Assembly: GCF_050337045.1 (NCBI RefSeq)
Contig: NZ_JAKJSO010000012.1
Span: forward strand, 62,001-126,000
Direction: 5' to 3'
Source: Photobacterium kagoshimensis
GTDB taxonomy: Bacteria; Pseudomonadota; Gammaproteobacteria; Enterobacterales; Vibrionaceae
Length of the DNA stretch: 64,000 nt
Shown: positions 17,615 to 26,912 of the stretch, piece by piece
How positions within the stretch are numbered: position 1 is the first letter of the stretch
How the letters are laid out: each line of letters begins with the position of its first letter
Translations under genes and position numbers: made by a program
Notes under the pieces: model-generated
Told to the model about the DNA's origin: nothing
The model's database searches: none
What the model saw: only the letters and a program-made list of their open reading frames with translations

Positions 17615-19564
17615 ATGAGTGAGGTTCATGTTTACCCTGTCAATCAAGCGATTGCAGACAATGCACACATTACTGATGATAAATACCGTGAGATGTACCA
17701 ACAGTCGGTCATTAACCCTGAAGGCTTCTGGCGCGAGCACGGTCAAATCCTTGATTGGATAAAACCTTTCTCTAAAGTAAAAAACACCTCTTTTGATACC
17801 GGTCACGTCAGTGTGAACTGGTTCGAAGACGGCACCCTGAATGTGTCGGCTAACTGCCTAGATCGCCACCTTGCCACTCGCGGTGATCAACCTGCTATTA
17901 TCTGGGAAGGCGACGATCCCACCGATGACGCTACCCTCACCTACAACGAATTACATGAAGAAGTGTGTAAATTCGCCAACGCACTCAAAAGCCAAGGGGT
18001 TCGCAAAGGCGATGTGGTCTGTCTTTACATGCCGATGGTCGCCGAGGCAGCCATTGCCATGCTGGCTTGCACCCGTATCGGCGCAGTTCATACCATCGTC
18101 TTTGGTGGCTTCTCACCTGAAGCACTTGCAGGACGTATTGTTGATTCCAACGCCAAGGTGGTTGTTACTGCCGATGAAGGCGTCCGCGCGGGTCGCGCAG
18201 TTCCACTCAAGAAAAATGTCGATGATGCGCTGGCCAATGATGAGGTCACCAGCGTTGAAAAAGTGCTCGTCCTAAAACGAACAGGTGGCAACGTTGAATG
18301 GGACAGTGAACGGGATGTGTGGTGGCATGACGCAACAGCCGTGGCTTCTGCTAACTGCGAACCCGAAGCAATGAATGCCGAAGATCCCCTTTTCATTCTT
18401 TATACTTCAGGCTCAACGGGTAAACCTAAGGGCGTGTTACACACCACAGGCGGCTACCTCGTGTATGCCACCATGACCTTTAAATATGTGTTCGACTACC
18501 AAGAAGGGGATATCTACTGGTGTACGGCCGATGTTGGCTGGATCACAGGTCACAGCTACTTGGTATACGGGCCATTAGCCAACGGCGCGACCACCCTCTT
18601 ATTTGAAGGTGTCCCGAACTACCCCAACACCAGCCGCATGAGTGAAGTGGTTGATAAACATAACGTTAGCATTCTTTATACCGCCCCAACGGCCATTCGC
18701 GCCCTGATGGCAAAAGGGAACGAAGCGGTGAAAGGCACCTCACGCTCAAGTCTGCGTATCATGGGCTCAGTTGGCGAACCCATTAACCCAGAAGCCTGGG
18801 AATGGTATCACCGCACGATAGGTGATAGCCGCTGCCCAATAGTGGATACTTGGTGGCAAACAGAAACTGGCGGGATTTTGATCACCCCACTACCAGGTGC
18901 AACAGCACTCAAACCTGGCTCAGCAACACGTCCATTCTTTGGGGTACAACCCGCGATTGTCGATAACATGGGTAATATTCTTGAAGGGGCAACCGAAGGT
19001 AACTTGGTGATGATCGATTCATGGCCAGGGCAAATGCGCACCTTATGGGGTGATCATGAACGCTTCGAACAAACCTACTTTTCAACATTCCAAGGCATGT
19101 ACTTTACCGGTGATGGCGCGCGCCGTGATGAAGATGGTTACTACTGGATCACCGGCCGTGTCGATGATGTGCTGAATATATCAGGTCACCGTATGGGAAC
19201 CGCAGAAATCGAATCGGCACTGGTTGCCTTTGATAAAATTGCCGAAGCCGCTATCGTGGGCGTGCCTCACGACATTAAAGGCCAAGCCATTTATGCCTAT
19301 ATCACCCTGAACGATGGTGAGATCCCAAGCGCCGAACTGCATAAAGAAGTGAAAGATTGGGTCCGCAAAGAAATTGGGCCAATTGCTACCCCCGATTTCC
19401 TTCACTGGACCGATGCGTTACCAAAAACACGATCAGGAAAAATCATGCGTCGTATCCTCCGTAAGATCGCCACAGGTGACACAGGTACACTCGGGGATAC
19501 CTCCACACTGGCTGACCCAAGCGTGGTCGATAAGCTAATCGAAGAAAAGCAAAAAATCATGTAA
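17615..19564 (+). CDS. acs: Acetyl-CoA synthetase (AMP-forming)
   Basis: Acs (649 residues) activates acetate to acetyl-CoA through acetyl-AMP in the cytoplasm, the high-affinity route for acetate scavenging. The AMP-binding P-loop YTSGSTGKPKGV (about 263-274), the DTWWQTETGG region (about 412-421) and the C-terminal PKTRSGKIMRRILRK are all intact. The Lys of SGKIM is the residue controlled by acetylation in the family. The length is typical. The start ATG follows AAGGAG. The upstream signalling-protein/exonuclease pair is a recurrent neighbour of acetate genes in gamma-proteobacteria as far as I recall. Confidence 0.97.
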   Translation: MSEVHVYPVNQAIADNAHITDDKYREMYQQSVINPEGFWREHGQILDWIKPFSKVKNTSFDTGHVSVNWFEDGTLNVSANCLDRHLATRGDQPAIIWEGDDPTDDATLTYNELHEEVCKFANALKSQGVRKGDVVCLYMPMVAEAAIAMLACTRIGAVHTIVFGGFSPEALAGRIVDSNAKVVVTADEGVRAGRAVPLKKNVDDALANDEVTSVEKVLVLKRTGGNVEWDSERDVWWHDATAVASANCEPEAMNAEDPLFILYTSGSTGKPKGVLHTTGGYLVYATMTFKYVFDYQEGDIYWCTADVGWITGHSYLVYGPLANGATTLLFEGVPNYPNTSRMSEVVDKHNVSILYTAPTAIRALMAKGNEAVKGTSRSSLRIMGSVGEPINPEAWEWYHRTIGDSRCPIVDTWWQTETGGILITPLPGATALKPGSATRPFFGVQPAIVDNMGNILEGATEGNLVMIDSWPGQMRTLWGDHERFEQTYFSTFQGMYFTGDGARRDEDGYYWITGRVDDVLNISGHRMGTAEIESALVAFDKIAEAAIVGVPHDIKGQAIYAYITLNDGEIPSAELHKEVKDWVRKEIGPIATPDFLHWTDALPKTRSGKIMRRILRKIATGDTGTLGDTSTLADPSVVDKLIEEKQKIM

Positions 19565-19591
19565 TCCCCTCCATAGCAAGTGTTCCCCCAA

Positions 19592-19622
19592 AAGGCCAAA
19601 CATTCCGTTTGGTCTTTTTTTG
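19592..19622 (+). terminator. Terminator of acs
   Basis: GGCCAAAC and GTTTGGTC form an 8-bp stem (one G-T pair) around ATTCC, followed by a run of Ts, 28 nt after the acs stop. Confidence 0.85.
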
Positions 19623-20084
19623 ACGGCAATAAACCCGCATCATCATCACATCAGCTGTCCGACTGCGAATATAACGGGCAACATACGCCCCATCATTTTC
19701 CATCAATTCGTGCTCTAGTGCGCAGTAAATAAACGCCAAAAGCACTATCCTGCCAAAGCCTTTCTCTCAAATAAGATCGCTGAACGGGTGGAAAGGCTTA
19801 CTGATAGTCTAAAAACTATGCACTATCATAGATCTACCACTCTGTTATTGAAAATCAGCCAATGCGCGAAACATTTGCGTACAAGCTATTTTTTACAACC
19901 AGATGACCCACTATTTAAATTTAGCAGTGATTAGACCAGTATTTTGCTGCTAATTGCGGTGAATTCTCTATAATTGCTCCACAAACACGATTTGGCTGTT
20001 TATTTTTGAGCACAGGGAAGCAGCGATGCAACTTTTTGCACGTTGTTAGAGTTAAACATCAAAAAGAAGTGAGTTAACCCCAAG
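19623..20084 (+). promoter_or_regulatory. Intergenic region and promoter ahead of aroQ-accBC
   Basis: These 462 bp hold no supported gene. A TATAAT at 19969-19974 with TTGCTG at 19944-19949 (19-nt spacing) is the best promoter candidate, leaving a leader of about 105 nt before aroQ. The segment 19623-19940 shows nothing recognisable. Confidence 0.45.
20026..20049 (+). CDS. Possible seven-codon upstream ORF in the aroQ leader
   Basis: ATG at 20026 after GGGAAG (six-nt spacing) opens a seven-codon frame, MQLFARC, ending with TAG at 20049, 35 nt before aroQ. It lies downstream of the candidate promoter, so it would be in the mRNA. Its size and single occurrence make this tentative; it could be chance. 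Confidence 0.2.
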   Translation: MQLFARC

Positions 20085-20540
20085 ATGTCGACCGTTAAGC
20101 GCATTTTACTGATTAATGGACCTAACCTGAATTTGTTAGGTCTCAGAGAGCCTGGTCATTATGGTCAACAAACATTGGCCCACATCGTAACGGATTTAAC
20201 AGCCAAAGCGGACACATTGGATATTCGCCTAGAGCACATCCAATCGAATGCCGAACACGAACTGATCGATGCCATCCATCAAGCCCATGGCAACGTGGAT
20301 TTCATCATCATCAACCCAGCCGCTTTCACCCATACCAGCGTTGCCATTCGTGATGCGTTATTGGGGGTTGCGATCCCGTTTATAGAAGTGCACTTATCCA
20401 ATGTGCATGCACGGGAACCTTTCCGCCATCACTCCTATCTATCAGATAAAGCGGTAGGCGTGATTTGTGGTTTAGGTGCCGACGGTTATGAATTCGCCCT
20501 GAATGCTGCGGCTCGCCGCCTGCATCAGAACGCTAAATGA
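20085..20540 (+). CDS. aroQ: 3-Dehydroquinate dehydratase, type II
   Basis: AroQ (151 residues) dehydrates 3-dehydroquinate to 3-dehydroshikimate in the shikimate pathway. The type II signature NGPNLNLLGLREPGHYG is at about 11-27, with the catalytic Tyr in HYG. The INPAAFTHTSVAIRDAL segment and EVHLSNVHAREPFRHHS carry the substrate-binding Asn and His residues. Being directly upstream of accB is a conserved arrangement in gamma-proteobacteria, and only 20 nt separate them. Confidence 0.96.
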   Translation: MSTVKRILLINGPNLNLLGLREPGHYGQQTLAHIVTDLTAKADTLDIRLEHIQSNAEHELIDAIHQAHGNVDFIIINPAAFTHTSVAIRDALLGVAIPFIEVHLSNVHAREPFRHHSYLSDKAVGVICGLGADGYEFALNAAARRLHQNAK

Positions 20541-20560
20541 ACAATATAAGAGAAAGATAA

Positions 20561-21019
20561 ATGGATATTCGTAAGATCAAAAAGCTGATTGAACTAGTTG
20601 AAGAATCAGGCATTGCGGAACTAGAAATCTCTGAAGGTGAAGAATCAGTACGCATCAGCCGTAACGTACCAGCCAGTGCCATTCCTGCTCAACAGTTCAT
20701 GGCAGCACCTGCTGCACCAGTAGCTGCACCAGCGGCAGCACCTGTTGCAGAAGCCGCTGCGCCAGTAGCACCAGCAGAACCAGCGGGTCACAAAGTCCTT
20801 TCTCCAATGGTTGGTTCTTTCTACCGTGCACCAAGCCCTGAAGCAAAAGCATTCGTTGAAGTTGGTCAAACAGTCAATGTGGGCGATACCCTATGTATCG
20901 TTGAAGCAATGAAAATGATGAACCAAATTCAATCAGATAAAGCAGGTACGGTTGTCGCTATTCTGGCTGAAGACGGCGATGCTGTAGAGTTTGATCAGGC
21001 TCTAGTTATCATCGAGTAA
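20561..21019 (+). CDS. accB: Biotin carboxyl carrier protein of acetyl-CoA carboxylase
   Basis: AccB (152 residues) carries biotin between the carboxylase and transferase of acetyl-CoA carboxylase, the first step of fatty acid synthesis. An N-terminal region (1-40) leads to an Ala/Pro-rich flexible linker (about 45-76). The biotinyl domain (78-152) has EAMKMMN with the biotinylated Lys near 118. The 13-nt gap to accC makes the two a transcription unit. Confidence 0.97.
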   Translation: MDIRKIKKLIELVEESGIAELEISEGEESVRISRNVPASAIPAQQFMAAPAAPVAAPAAAPVAEAAAPVAPAEPAGHKVLSPMVGSFYRAPSPEAKAFVEVGQTVNVGDTLCIVEAMKMMNQIQSDKAGTVVAILAEDGDAVEFDQALVIIE

Positions 21020-21032
21020 CCACGGGGACATT

Positions 21033-22376
21033 ATGTTAGATAAATTAGTTATCGCTAACCGTGGTGAAATTGCACTACGTATTTTGCGTGCATGTAAAGA
21101 GTTAGGCATCAAAACTGTTGCCGTACACTCAACCGCTGACCGCGATCTAAAACACGTATTACTGGCTGACGAAACCATTTGTATTGGTCCAGCAAAGGGT
21201 ACTGAAAGCTACCTTAACATTCCGCGTATTATCAGTGCGGCTGAAATCACGGGCGCTGTTGCGATCCACCCGGGTTACGGCTTCCTATCTGAAAACGCTG
21301 ATTTTGCGGAACAAGTTGAACGCTCAGGCTTCATTTTTGTTGGCCCGAAAGCCGAAACCATCCGTATCATGGGTGATAAAGTTTCAGCTATCAATGCAAT
21401 GAAAAAAGCGGGTGTGCCTTGTGTACCAGGTTCTGACGGCCCATTGGATGACGATGAAGCGCGTAACAAATCGTTCGCAAAACGCATCGGTTACCCAGTG
21501 ATCATCAAAGCCTCTGGTGGCGGTGGTGGTCGTGGTATGCGTGTTGTTCGCTCTGAAGGCGAACTAAGCGAAGCGATCGCAATGACACGTGCTGAAGCAA
21601 AAGCGTGTTTCAACAATGACATGGTTTACATGGAGAAATACCTAGAAAACCCTCGTCATATCGAAGTACAAGTACTTGCTGATGGTCAAGGCGGTGCAAT
21701 CCACCTTGGCGAGCGTGACTGTTCAATGCAACGTCGCCACCAAAAAGTAGTGGAAGAAGCGCCAGCACCTGGCATCACCGAAGAAATGCGTAAGTACATC
21801 GGTGAACGTTGTTGTCGTGCTTGTGTTGAGATCAACTACCGCGGTGCGGGTACGTTTGAATTCCTCTACGAAAACGGTGAGTTCTACTTCATTGAAATGA
21901 ACACCCGTATTCAGGTTGAGCACCCAGTAACCGAAATGGTTACAGGCGTAGACTTGATCAAAGAGCAACTGCGTATCGCTGCAGGTCAACCGTTGTCATT
22001 CAGTCAAAACGAAATTCAAATCCGTGGCCATGCCATTGAGTGTCGTATCAATGCTGAAGATCCTGAGCGCTTCCTACCTTGTCCGGGTAAAATCGAACGT
22101 TTCCATTCCGCTGGCGGTATGGGTGTTCGTTGGGAATCGCACATCTATGCAGGTTACACAGTACCACCGCATTACGATTCAATGATCGGTAAGCTGATCA
22201 CTTACGGTGAAAACCGTGACGTCGCGATCTCGCGTATGCGCAATGCTCTAGCTGAAACCGTTATCGACGGTATCAAGACCAACATCCCGCTACAGCAAGA
22301 AATTATGCTGGATGAAAACTTCCAACACGGTGGTGCAAACATTCACTACCTAGAGAAGAAGCTCGGTCTGCAATAA
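21033..22376 (+). CDS. accC: Biotin carboxylase of acetyl-CoA carboxylase
   Basis: AccC (447 residues) carboxylates biotin on AccB using ATP and bicarbonate. The N-terminal KLVIANRGEIALRILRA, the glycine-rich ATP-grasp loop KASGGGGGRGMRVV (about 159-172), and the catalytic stretch FIEMNTRIQVEHPVTEMVTG (about 286-305) are all intact. The length matches E. coli. A strong terminator follows, so aroQ-accB-accC is a complete unit. Confidence 0.98.
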   Translation: MLDKLVIANRGEIALRILRACKELGIKTVAVHSTADRDLKHVLLADETICIGPAKGTESYLNIPRIISAAEITGAVAIHPGYGFLSENADFAEQVERSGFIFVGPKAETIRIMGDKVSAINAMKKAGVPCVPGSDGPLDDDEARNKSFAKRIGYPVIIKASGGGGGRGMRVVRSEGELSEAIAMTRAEAKACFNNDMVYMEKYLENPRHIEVQVLADGQGGAIHLGERDCSMQRRHQKVVEEAPAPGITEEMRKYIGERCCRACVEINYRGAGTFEFLYENGEFYFIEMNTRIQVEHPVTEMVTGVDLIKEQLRIAAGQPLSFSQNEIQIRGHAIECRINAEDPERFLPCPGKIERFHSAGGMGVRWESHIYAGYTVPPHYDSMIGKLITYGENRDVAISRMRNALAETVIDGIKTNIPLQQEIMLDENFQHGGANIHYLEKKLGLQ

Positions 22377-22398
22377 GCATTACCGCACTTTGCATTGA

Positions 22399-22425
22399 AA
22401 AAGGCTGCCTTGGGCAGCCTTTTTG
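22399..22425 (+). terminator. Terminator of aroQ-accBC
   Basis: AAAGGCTGCC and GGCAGCCTTT pair around TTG and run into five Ts, 22 nt after accC. Confidence 0.93.
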
Positions 22426-22565
22426 TTATTTCAGCGCAGTGAAAACGTAGTCTCTAGTAACTCCACCTTTGCATCCCGAATAACTTTTGCCACAATAACG
22501 ACCCTTTATCGGCCAAGACTGACACTTAGCCGATGAATGACCGATTGAACAACGGGAGATCCCCC

Positions 22566-22847
22566 ATGAAAACGCTATCAGACCGCTATCGCCAAGCACA
22601 CCGCGAAGCCAAGTGGGCGGTGGGTTTAGCGCTAGCCTATTTCCTTTGGTGGTACGTTTCCGCTTATGCGTTTGCTCCAGCAATCACGGATACAGCCGTA
22701 CCTGAACTGTATTTCGGCTTTCCGCTTTGGTTTTTATTAGCTTGTATCCTTGGGCCCATCATTTTCACCGCACTATGTGGGCTAATGGTTAAATACATTT
22801 ATCAAGACATGTCGTTAGACATAGAAAAAGAGTCGCACCATGAATAG
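22566..22847 (+). CDS. yhdT: YhdT-family small membrane protein (DUF997)
   Basis: This 93-residue protein has two membrane segments (about 17-38 and 55-78). YRQAHREAKWAVGLALAYFLWWY is its family-like start region. The ATG at 22566 gives the expected length; an ATG eleven codons upstream (22533) would add a non-conserved extension. It overlaps panF by 8 nt. The YhdT-PanF pairing is conserved in gamma-proteobacteria, which suggests an accessory role to the symporter, but no function is proven. Confidence 0.85.
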   Translation: MKTLSDRYRQAHREAKWAVGLALAYFLWWYVSAYAFAPAITDTAVPELYFGFPLWFLLACILGPIIFTALCGLMVKYIYQDMSLDIEKESHHE

Positions 22848-24300
22848 CCAACTACTGATCCCCTTAGTGATCTATTTACTGGCCGTCTTTGCCGTCGCTC
22901 TCTTTGCGCGACAAAAACGCACCCAAAGTTCCAACTTCCTGAGCGAATACCTGCTGGGTAACCGCAGCATGGGGGGCTTTGTGCTTGCCATGACCCTCGC
23001 TGCCACCTATGCCAGTGCCAGTACCTTCATTGGTGGCCCAGGCGCAGCCTATAAAATGGGATTGGGCTGGGTGTTACTCGCCATGATCCAACTACCCGCC
23101 GCTTGGTTAACCCTTGGCGTATTGGGTAAGAAATTTGCCATCGAAGCCCGACGCCATAACGCCCTCACTCTCAACGACATTTTATACGCACGTTATCGCA
23201 GTCGCACCGTGGTTATTTTCGCTTCCTTAGCGCTGTTATTGGCCTTTTTTGGCACCATGGTAGTGCAATTTGTCGGTGGTGCACGCTTACTGCAAACCAT
23301 GACAGGGTTAAGCTATCAGCAAGGCCTGATGATGTTTGCAATCACTGTCGGCCTCTACACCACCATAGGTGGATTTAGAGCAGTGGTAATGACGGACACC
23401 ATCCAAGGTATCATGATGATCATCGGCACCATTGCGCTACTGGTCGGAATTGTTCATGCCGGTGGCAGCGTGGGCGAATTAATGCATGAACTGCATCAAA
23501 TCGATCCTGCGCTCATCACCCCGTTTGGCCCAGATAACTTTCTGAGCCAGCCTTTTATGCTCAGCTTTTGGATTTTGGTCTGCTTCGGTGTGATTGGTTT
23601 ACCGCATGCTGCGGTACGCTGTATGTCGTATAAAGACAGTGACTCACTCCACAAAGGCATGGTGATCAGCACGGCCATGGTTGCCTTCCTAATGCTTGGT
23701 ATGCACCTTGCTGGCGCCTTAGGCCGCGCTATCGTGCCAGATATCGCCAGCCCAGACCAAATCATGCCAACCCTGATGATGACAGTGTTACCCCCTGTGG
23801 TTGCGGGGGTGTTTTTAGCTGGGCCAATGGCGGCCATTATGTCAACTATCGATTCTCAGTTAATCCAGGCATCGGCGACCCTGCTTAAAGATTTGTACCT
23901 GAACTACATCAACCCACAAGCCGCAGAACGTGCGGATGCCGAGCAGCGTTTACCCAAGTTATCATTATGGGTAACTGGCATTTTTTCAGCCTTGGTGTTT
24001 GTTGCTGCAATGAACCCACCCGATATGCTGATTTGGCTAAATCTATTGGCTTTCGGTGGCATGCAAGCCGTGTTCTTATGGCCATTAGTACTAGGACTGT
24101 ATTGGAAAAAAGCCTCGGCAGTTGGTGCATTAGCTTCGATGCTAACGGGCCTAACCACCTACGCCAGCTTAGCGATAATGAAGCCTGATATGGGCGGTGT
24201 CCACGCGATTGTGCCGACACTTGCAATAGGGTTAGTGGCATTTGTTATCGGTAGCCTAGCAAAACCTGTGATGGCAACTGAGCCAGCGCAGACCGCATAA
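22840..24300 (+). CDS. panF: Sodium/pantothenate symporter
   Basis: PanF (486 residues) belongs to the sodium:solute symporter family and imports pantothenate for coenzyme A synthesis. About 13 hydrophobic segments are visible. Family landmarks include SEYLLGNRSMGGFVLAMTLA, the ASTFIGGPGAAYKMGLGWV stretch and FLAGPMAAIMSTIDSQLIQA. The yhdT overlap and the typical length support PanF over other members of the family. Confidence 0.92.
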   Translation: MNSQLLIPLVIYLLAVFAVALFARQKRTQSSNFLSEYLLGNRSMGGFVLAMTLAATYASASTFIGGPGAAYKMGLGWVLLAMIQLPAAWLTLGVLGKKFAIEARRHNALTLNDILYARYRSRTVVIFASLALLLAFFGTMVVQFVGGARLLQTMTGLSYQQGLMMFAITVGLYTTIGGFRAVVMTDTIQGIMMIIGTIALLVGIVHAGGSVGELMHELHQIDPALITPFGPDNFLSQPFMLSFWILVCFGVIGLPHAAVRCMSYKDSDSLHKGMVISTAMVAFLMLGMHLAGALGRAIVPDIASPDQIMPTLMMTVLPPVVAGVFLAGPMAAIMSTIDSQLIQASATLLKDLYLNYINPQAAERADAEQRLPKLSLWVTGIFSALVFVAAMNPPDMLIWLNLLAFGGMQAVFLWPLVLGLYWKKASAVGALASMLTGLTTYASLAIMKPDMGGVHAIVPTLAIGLVAFVIGSLAKPVMATEPAQTA

Positions 24301-24323
24301 ACATGCGGGGTTTGCCTTTGTTA

Positions 24324-24350
24324 AATAGCACCTTGGGGTGCTATTTTTTT
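24324..24350 (+). terminator. Terminator of yhdT-panF
   Basis: AATAGCACC and GGTGCTATT form a perfect 9-bp stem followed by seven Ts, 23 nt after panF. Confidence 0.93.
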
Positions 24351-24494
24351 ATCTATAATATCCCTAACAACCGCGAGTCCCCGTTGTTATGACGCCTTGA
24401 TAATAATTATTCACCACGCAACCAGTGTGGATTGTCGAAAAATCATGCTAGACTTCGCTCCCTCAATTTTAGTCAACACAAAAGCGGATACACC

Positions 24495-25379
24495 ATGCCT
24501 TGGATTCAAATCAAACTGAACGCAACTGCTGAAAATGCTGAAGCGATTGGCGATATGCTAATGGAAGAAACTGGCGCTCTGTCTGTTACCTTTCTTGATG
24601 CACAAGATACGCCAGTATTCGAGCCACTACCGGGCGAAACACGCCTTTGGGGTGATACGGATGTAATCGGTTTATACGATGCTGAAGCCGACATGGAATT
24701 CGTGCTGACAATGTTGAGCAACAGCCCACTGATTGCAGACGATTTTGCCCATAAGATCGAGCAGTTAGAAGACAAAGACTGGGAGCGTGAGTGGATGGAA
24801 AACTTCCACCCAATGCGTTTCGGTCGCCGCCTATGGATTTGCCCAAGCTGGCGTGAAGCGCCAGAACCTGAAGCCGTCAACGTACTACTTGACCCAGGTT
24901 TAGCCTTCGGTACTGGTACTCACCCAACCACATCACTGTGTCTTGAGTGGTTAGATGGCCAAGACCTAACAGATAAAACGGTGATCGATTTTGGTTGTGG
25001 TTCAGGTATCCTTGCGATTGCTGCCATCAAGCTAGGTGCTAAGAAAGTGATCGGTATCGACATCGATCCACAAGCCATTTTAGCCTCGCGCGATAACGCT
25101 GAACGTAACGGCGTATCAGCGCAATTAGAGCTATTCCTTCCTCAAGACCAACCTGAAGGCATTCAAGCTGATGTCGTGGTTGCTAACATCCTTGCAGGGC
25201 CATTACGCGAGCTATCGCCAGTGATTAAGAGCCTAGTGAAAGACGGCGGTGACTTGGCCATTTCAGGTGTCCTAGAGACCCAAGCGGAAGATGTTGCAAC
25301 CTACTACAGCGATGAAATCGCACTAGACCCTCTGGCAGTGCGTGAAGATTGGTGTCGTATTTCAGGTCGAAAAGCGTAA
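24495..25379 (+). CDS. prmA: Ribosomal protein L11 methyltransferase
   Basis: PrmA (294 residues) trimethylates L11, whose gene rplK is also in this window. An N-terminal L11-recognition domain (1-60) is followed by the SAM-binding domain with VIDFGCGSGILAIAA (about 163-177) and the NPPY-like VVANILAGPLREL. The ATG at 24495 (MPWIQIKLNA) gives the family length; an upstream in-frame start lacks conservation. In E. coli prmA also precedes dusB-fis, as here. Confidence 0.95.
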   Translation: MPWIQIKLNATAENAEAIGDMLMEETGALSVTFLDAQDTPVFEPLPGETRLWGDTDVIGLYDAEADMEFVLTMLSNSPLIADDFAHKIEQLEDKDWEREWMENFHPMRFGRRLWICPSWREAPEPEAVNVLLDPGLAFGTGTHPTTSLCLEWLDGQDLTDKTVIDFGCGSGILAIAAIKLGAKKVIGIDIDPQAILASRDNAERNGVSAQLELFLPQDQPEGIQADVVVANILAGPLRELSPVIKSLVKDGGDLAISGVLETQAEDVATYYSDEIALDPLAVREDWCRISGRKA

Positions 25380-25451
25380 TTTACGCCATTCGATAAAATT
25401 AAATGTTGGGCGTGCTTGCCTGAAAAACAGCCAATCGATTGAAAATCATAC

Positions 25452-25470
25452 AGTTTTGAAAATCAAAACT
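25452..25470. repeat. Perfect 8-bp inverted repeat upstream of the dusB promoter
   Basis: AGTTTTGA and TCAAAACT flank AAA, about 20 bp upstream of the -35 element of dusB-fis. It is A/T-rich and could be an operator or UP-like element. Fis autoregulates this promoter in enterics, but the sequence does not clearly fit the Fis consensus. Confidence 0.35.
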
Positions 25471-25490
25471 TAAATGCTCAATTATTGGTC

Positions 25491-25519
25491 TTTTCAGACA
25501 GCGAAAAAATGCGTAAAAT
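25491..25519 (+). promoter_or_regulatory. Probable dusB-fis promoter with GC-rich discriminator
   Basis: TTTTCA (25491-25496) and TAAAAT (25514-25519) are 17 nt apart and are followed at once by GCGCGCCC. Such a GC-rich discriminator is characteristic of growth-rate and stringently controlled promoters, which fits the known behaviour of fis. Confidence 0.65.
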
Positions 25520-25554
25520 GCGCGCCCTTACTGGCACAGTCAGGTGTAGACGTT

Positions 25555-26520
25555 TTGCAGATCGGTCCTTATCAACTTAAAAACCAGTTAATTGTCGCGC
25601 CAATGGCGGGTGTGACCGATCGTCCGTTTCGTGAGCTATGTCTCCGTTACGGTGCGGGAATGGCAGTCAGTGAAATGATGTCATCCAATCCAGATCTCTG
25701 GAAAACGGCTAAATCCCAGAACCGTATGGTTCACGAAGGCGAATCGGGGATCCGTTCAGTGCAAATCGCTGGCGCTGATCCAAAATTGATGGCCGAAGCT
25801 GCGCAGTTCAGTGTTGAAAACGGTGCGCAAATCATCGATATCAACATGGGTTGCCCAGCAAAAAAGGTCAACAAGAAGCTGGCAGGCTCTGCCCTGTTAC
25901 AGTACCCCGCGATTATCGAAGATATTCTTCGTACCGTGGTCGATGCCGTCGATGTCCCTGTCACGCTGAAAACGCGTACAGGTTGGGATCTGGAAAACCG
26001 TAACTGTGTCGATATCGCAAAAATGGCTGAGCAATGCGGCATTCAGGCACTGGCCCTTCACGGTCGGACAAAAACCTGCATGTACAAAGGCGAGGCAGAA
26101 TATGAATACATCAGAGCAGCGAAACAAGCGGTGTCTATTCCCGTGATCGCTAACGGTGATATCGATTCACCAGAAAAAGCTCGCTTTGTACTCGACTATA
26201 CGGGTGCCGATGCTTTGATGATTGGCCGTCCTGCACAAGGGCGTCCGTGGATTTTTCGCGAGATCCATCATTACTTAACAACCGGTGAACACTTACCTTC
26301 CCCAGCAATGGCAGAAGTAAGTGAAATCATGTTGGGCCATGTTCAAGAACTCCACCGTTTCTACGGTGAGTACTTAGGGTTGCGCATTGCACGTAAACAC
26401 GTGTCTTGGTACTTAAAAGAGCATGCACCAGCAGGCGATTTTCGCCGGACCTTCAACGCTATCGAGGATGCCCAACAGCAAATCGATGCGCTGCAAGGCT
26501 ACTTCGAAAACGTTGCATAA
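25555..26520 (+). CDS. dusB: tRNA-dihydrouridine synthase B
   Basis: DusB (321 residues) reduces uridines in tRNA with FMN. The TTG at 25555 is chosen as start: AGGTG lies 8 nt upstream, the protein then begins LQIGPYQLKNQLIVAP-like as in the family, and the length equals E. coli DusB. Earlier in-frame codons overlap the promoter. Motifs include APMAGVTDRPFR (about 16-27), the catalytic Cys in NMGCPAKKVNKK (about 99-110) and ANGDIDSPEKA. fis follows after 23 nt, the conserved dusB-fis operon. Confidence 0.93.
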   Translation: MQIGPYQLKNQLIVAPMAGVTDRPFRELCLRYGAGMAVSEMMSSNPDLWKTAKSQNRMVHEGESGIRSVQIAGADPKLMAEAAQFSVENGAQIIDINMGCPAKKVNKKLAGSALLQYPAIIEDILRTVVDAVDVPVTLKTRTGWDLENRNCVDIAKMAEQCGIQALALHGRTKTCMYKGEAEYEYIRAAKQAVSIPVIANGDIDSPEKARFVLDYTGADALMIGRPAQGRPWIFREIHHYLTTGEHLPSPAMAEVSEIMLGHVQELHRFYGEYLGLRIARKHVSWYLKEHAPAGDFRRTFNAIEDAQQQIDALQGYFENVA

Positions 26521-26543
26521 ATATTAGAAGAGCTTACAGAATT

Positions 26544-26840
26544 ATGTTCGAACAAAATCTGACTTCCGAAGCACTAACAGTAACAACTGTAACTTCACAA
26601 GACCAAATCACACAGAAACCACTACGTGACTCTGTGAAAGCATCACTTAAAAACTACCTTGCTCAACTAAATGGTCAAGAAGTCGATGATCTGTACGAGC
26701 TAGTACTTGCTGAAGTTGAGCAACCACTACTAGACACTATCATGCAGTACACGCGCGGTAACCAAACGCGTGCAGCAACCATGATGGGTATCAACCGTGG
26801 TACTCTTCGCAAGAAGCTAAAAAAATATGGCATGAACTAA
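26544..26840 (+). CDS. fis: DNA-binding protein Fis
   Basis: Fis (98 residues) is the nucleoid-associated factor that bends DNA and activates rRNA and many growth-phase genes. The N-terminal beta-hairpin region (about 10-26), dimer helices A/B and the C-terminal helix-turn-helix GNQTRAATMMGINRGTLRKK (about 72-91) are complete. The length is exactly that of enteric Fis. It lies downstream of dusB in one operon and is followed by a terminator. Confidence 0.98.
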   Translation: MFEQNLTSEALTVTTVTSQDQITQKPLRDSVKASLKNYLAQLNGQEVDDLYELVLAEVEQPLLDTIMQYTRGNQTRAATMMGINRGTLRKKLKKYGMN

Positions 26841-26868
26841 TCCAATAGTTTTGCTGTTTTTTCAAAAG

Positions 26869-26894
26869 GCCCTGCTCAACGAGCGGGGCTTTTT
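26869..26894 (+). terminator. Terminator of dusB-fis
   Basis: GCCCTGCTC and GAGCGGGGC (one T-G pair) enclose AAC and lead into five Ts; As upstream give weak activity on the other strand too. Confidence 0.9.
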
Positions 26895-26912
26895 GCATTT
26901 TAGCTACTAACG

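Noticed and set aside
19557..19745. Minus-strand open frame of 62 codons overlapping the acs stop
   Set aside because: It spans the acs terminator and overlaps acs; no ribosome-binding site or family resemblance.
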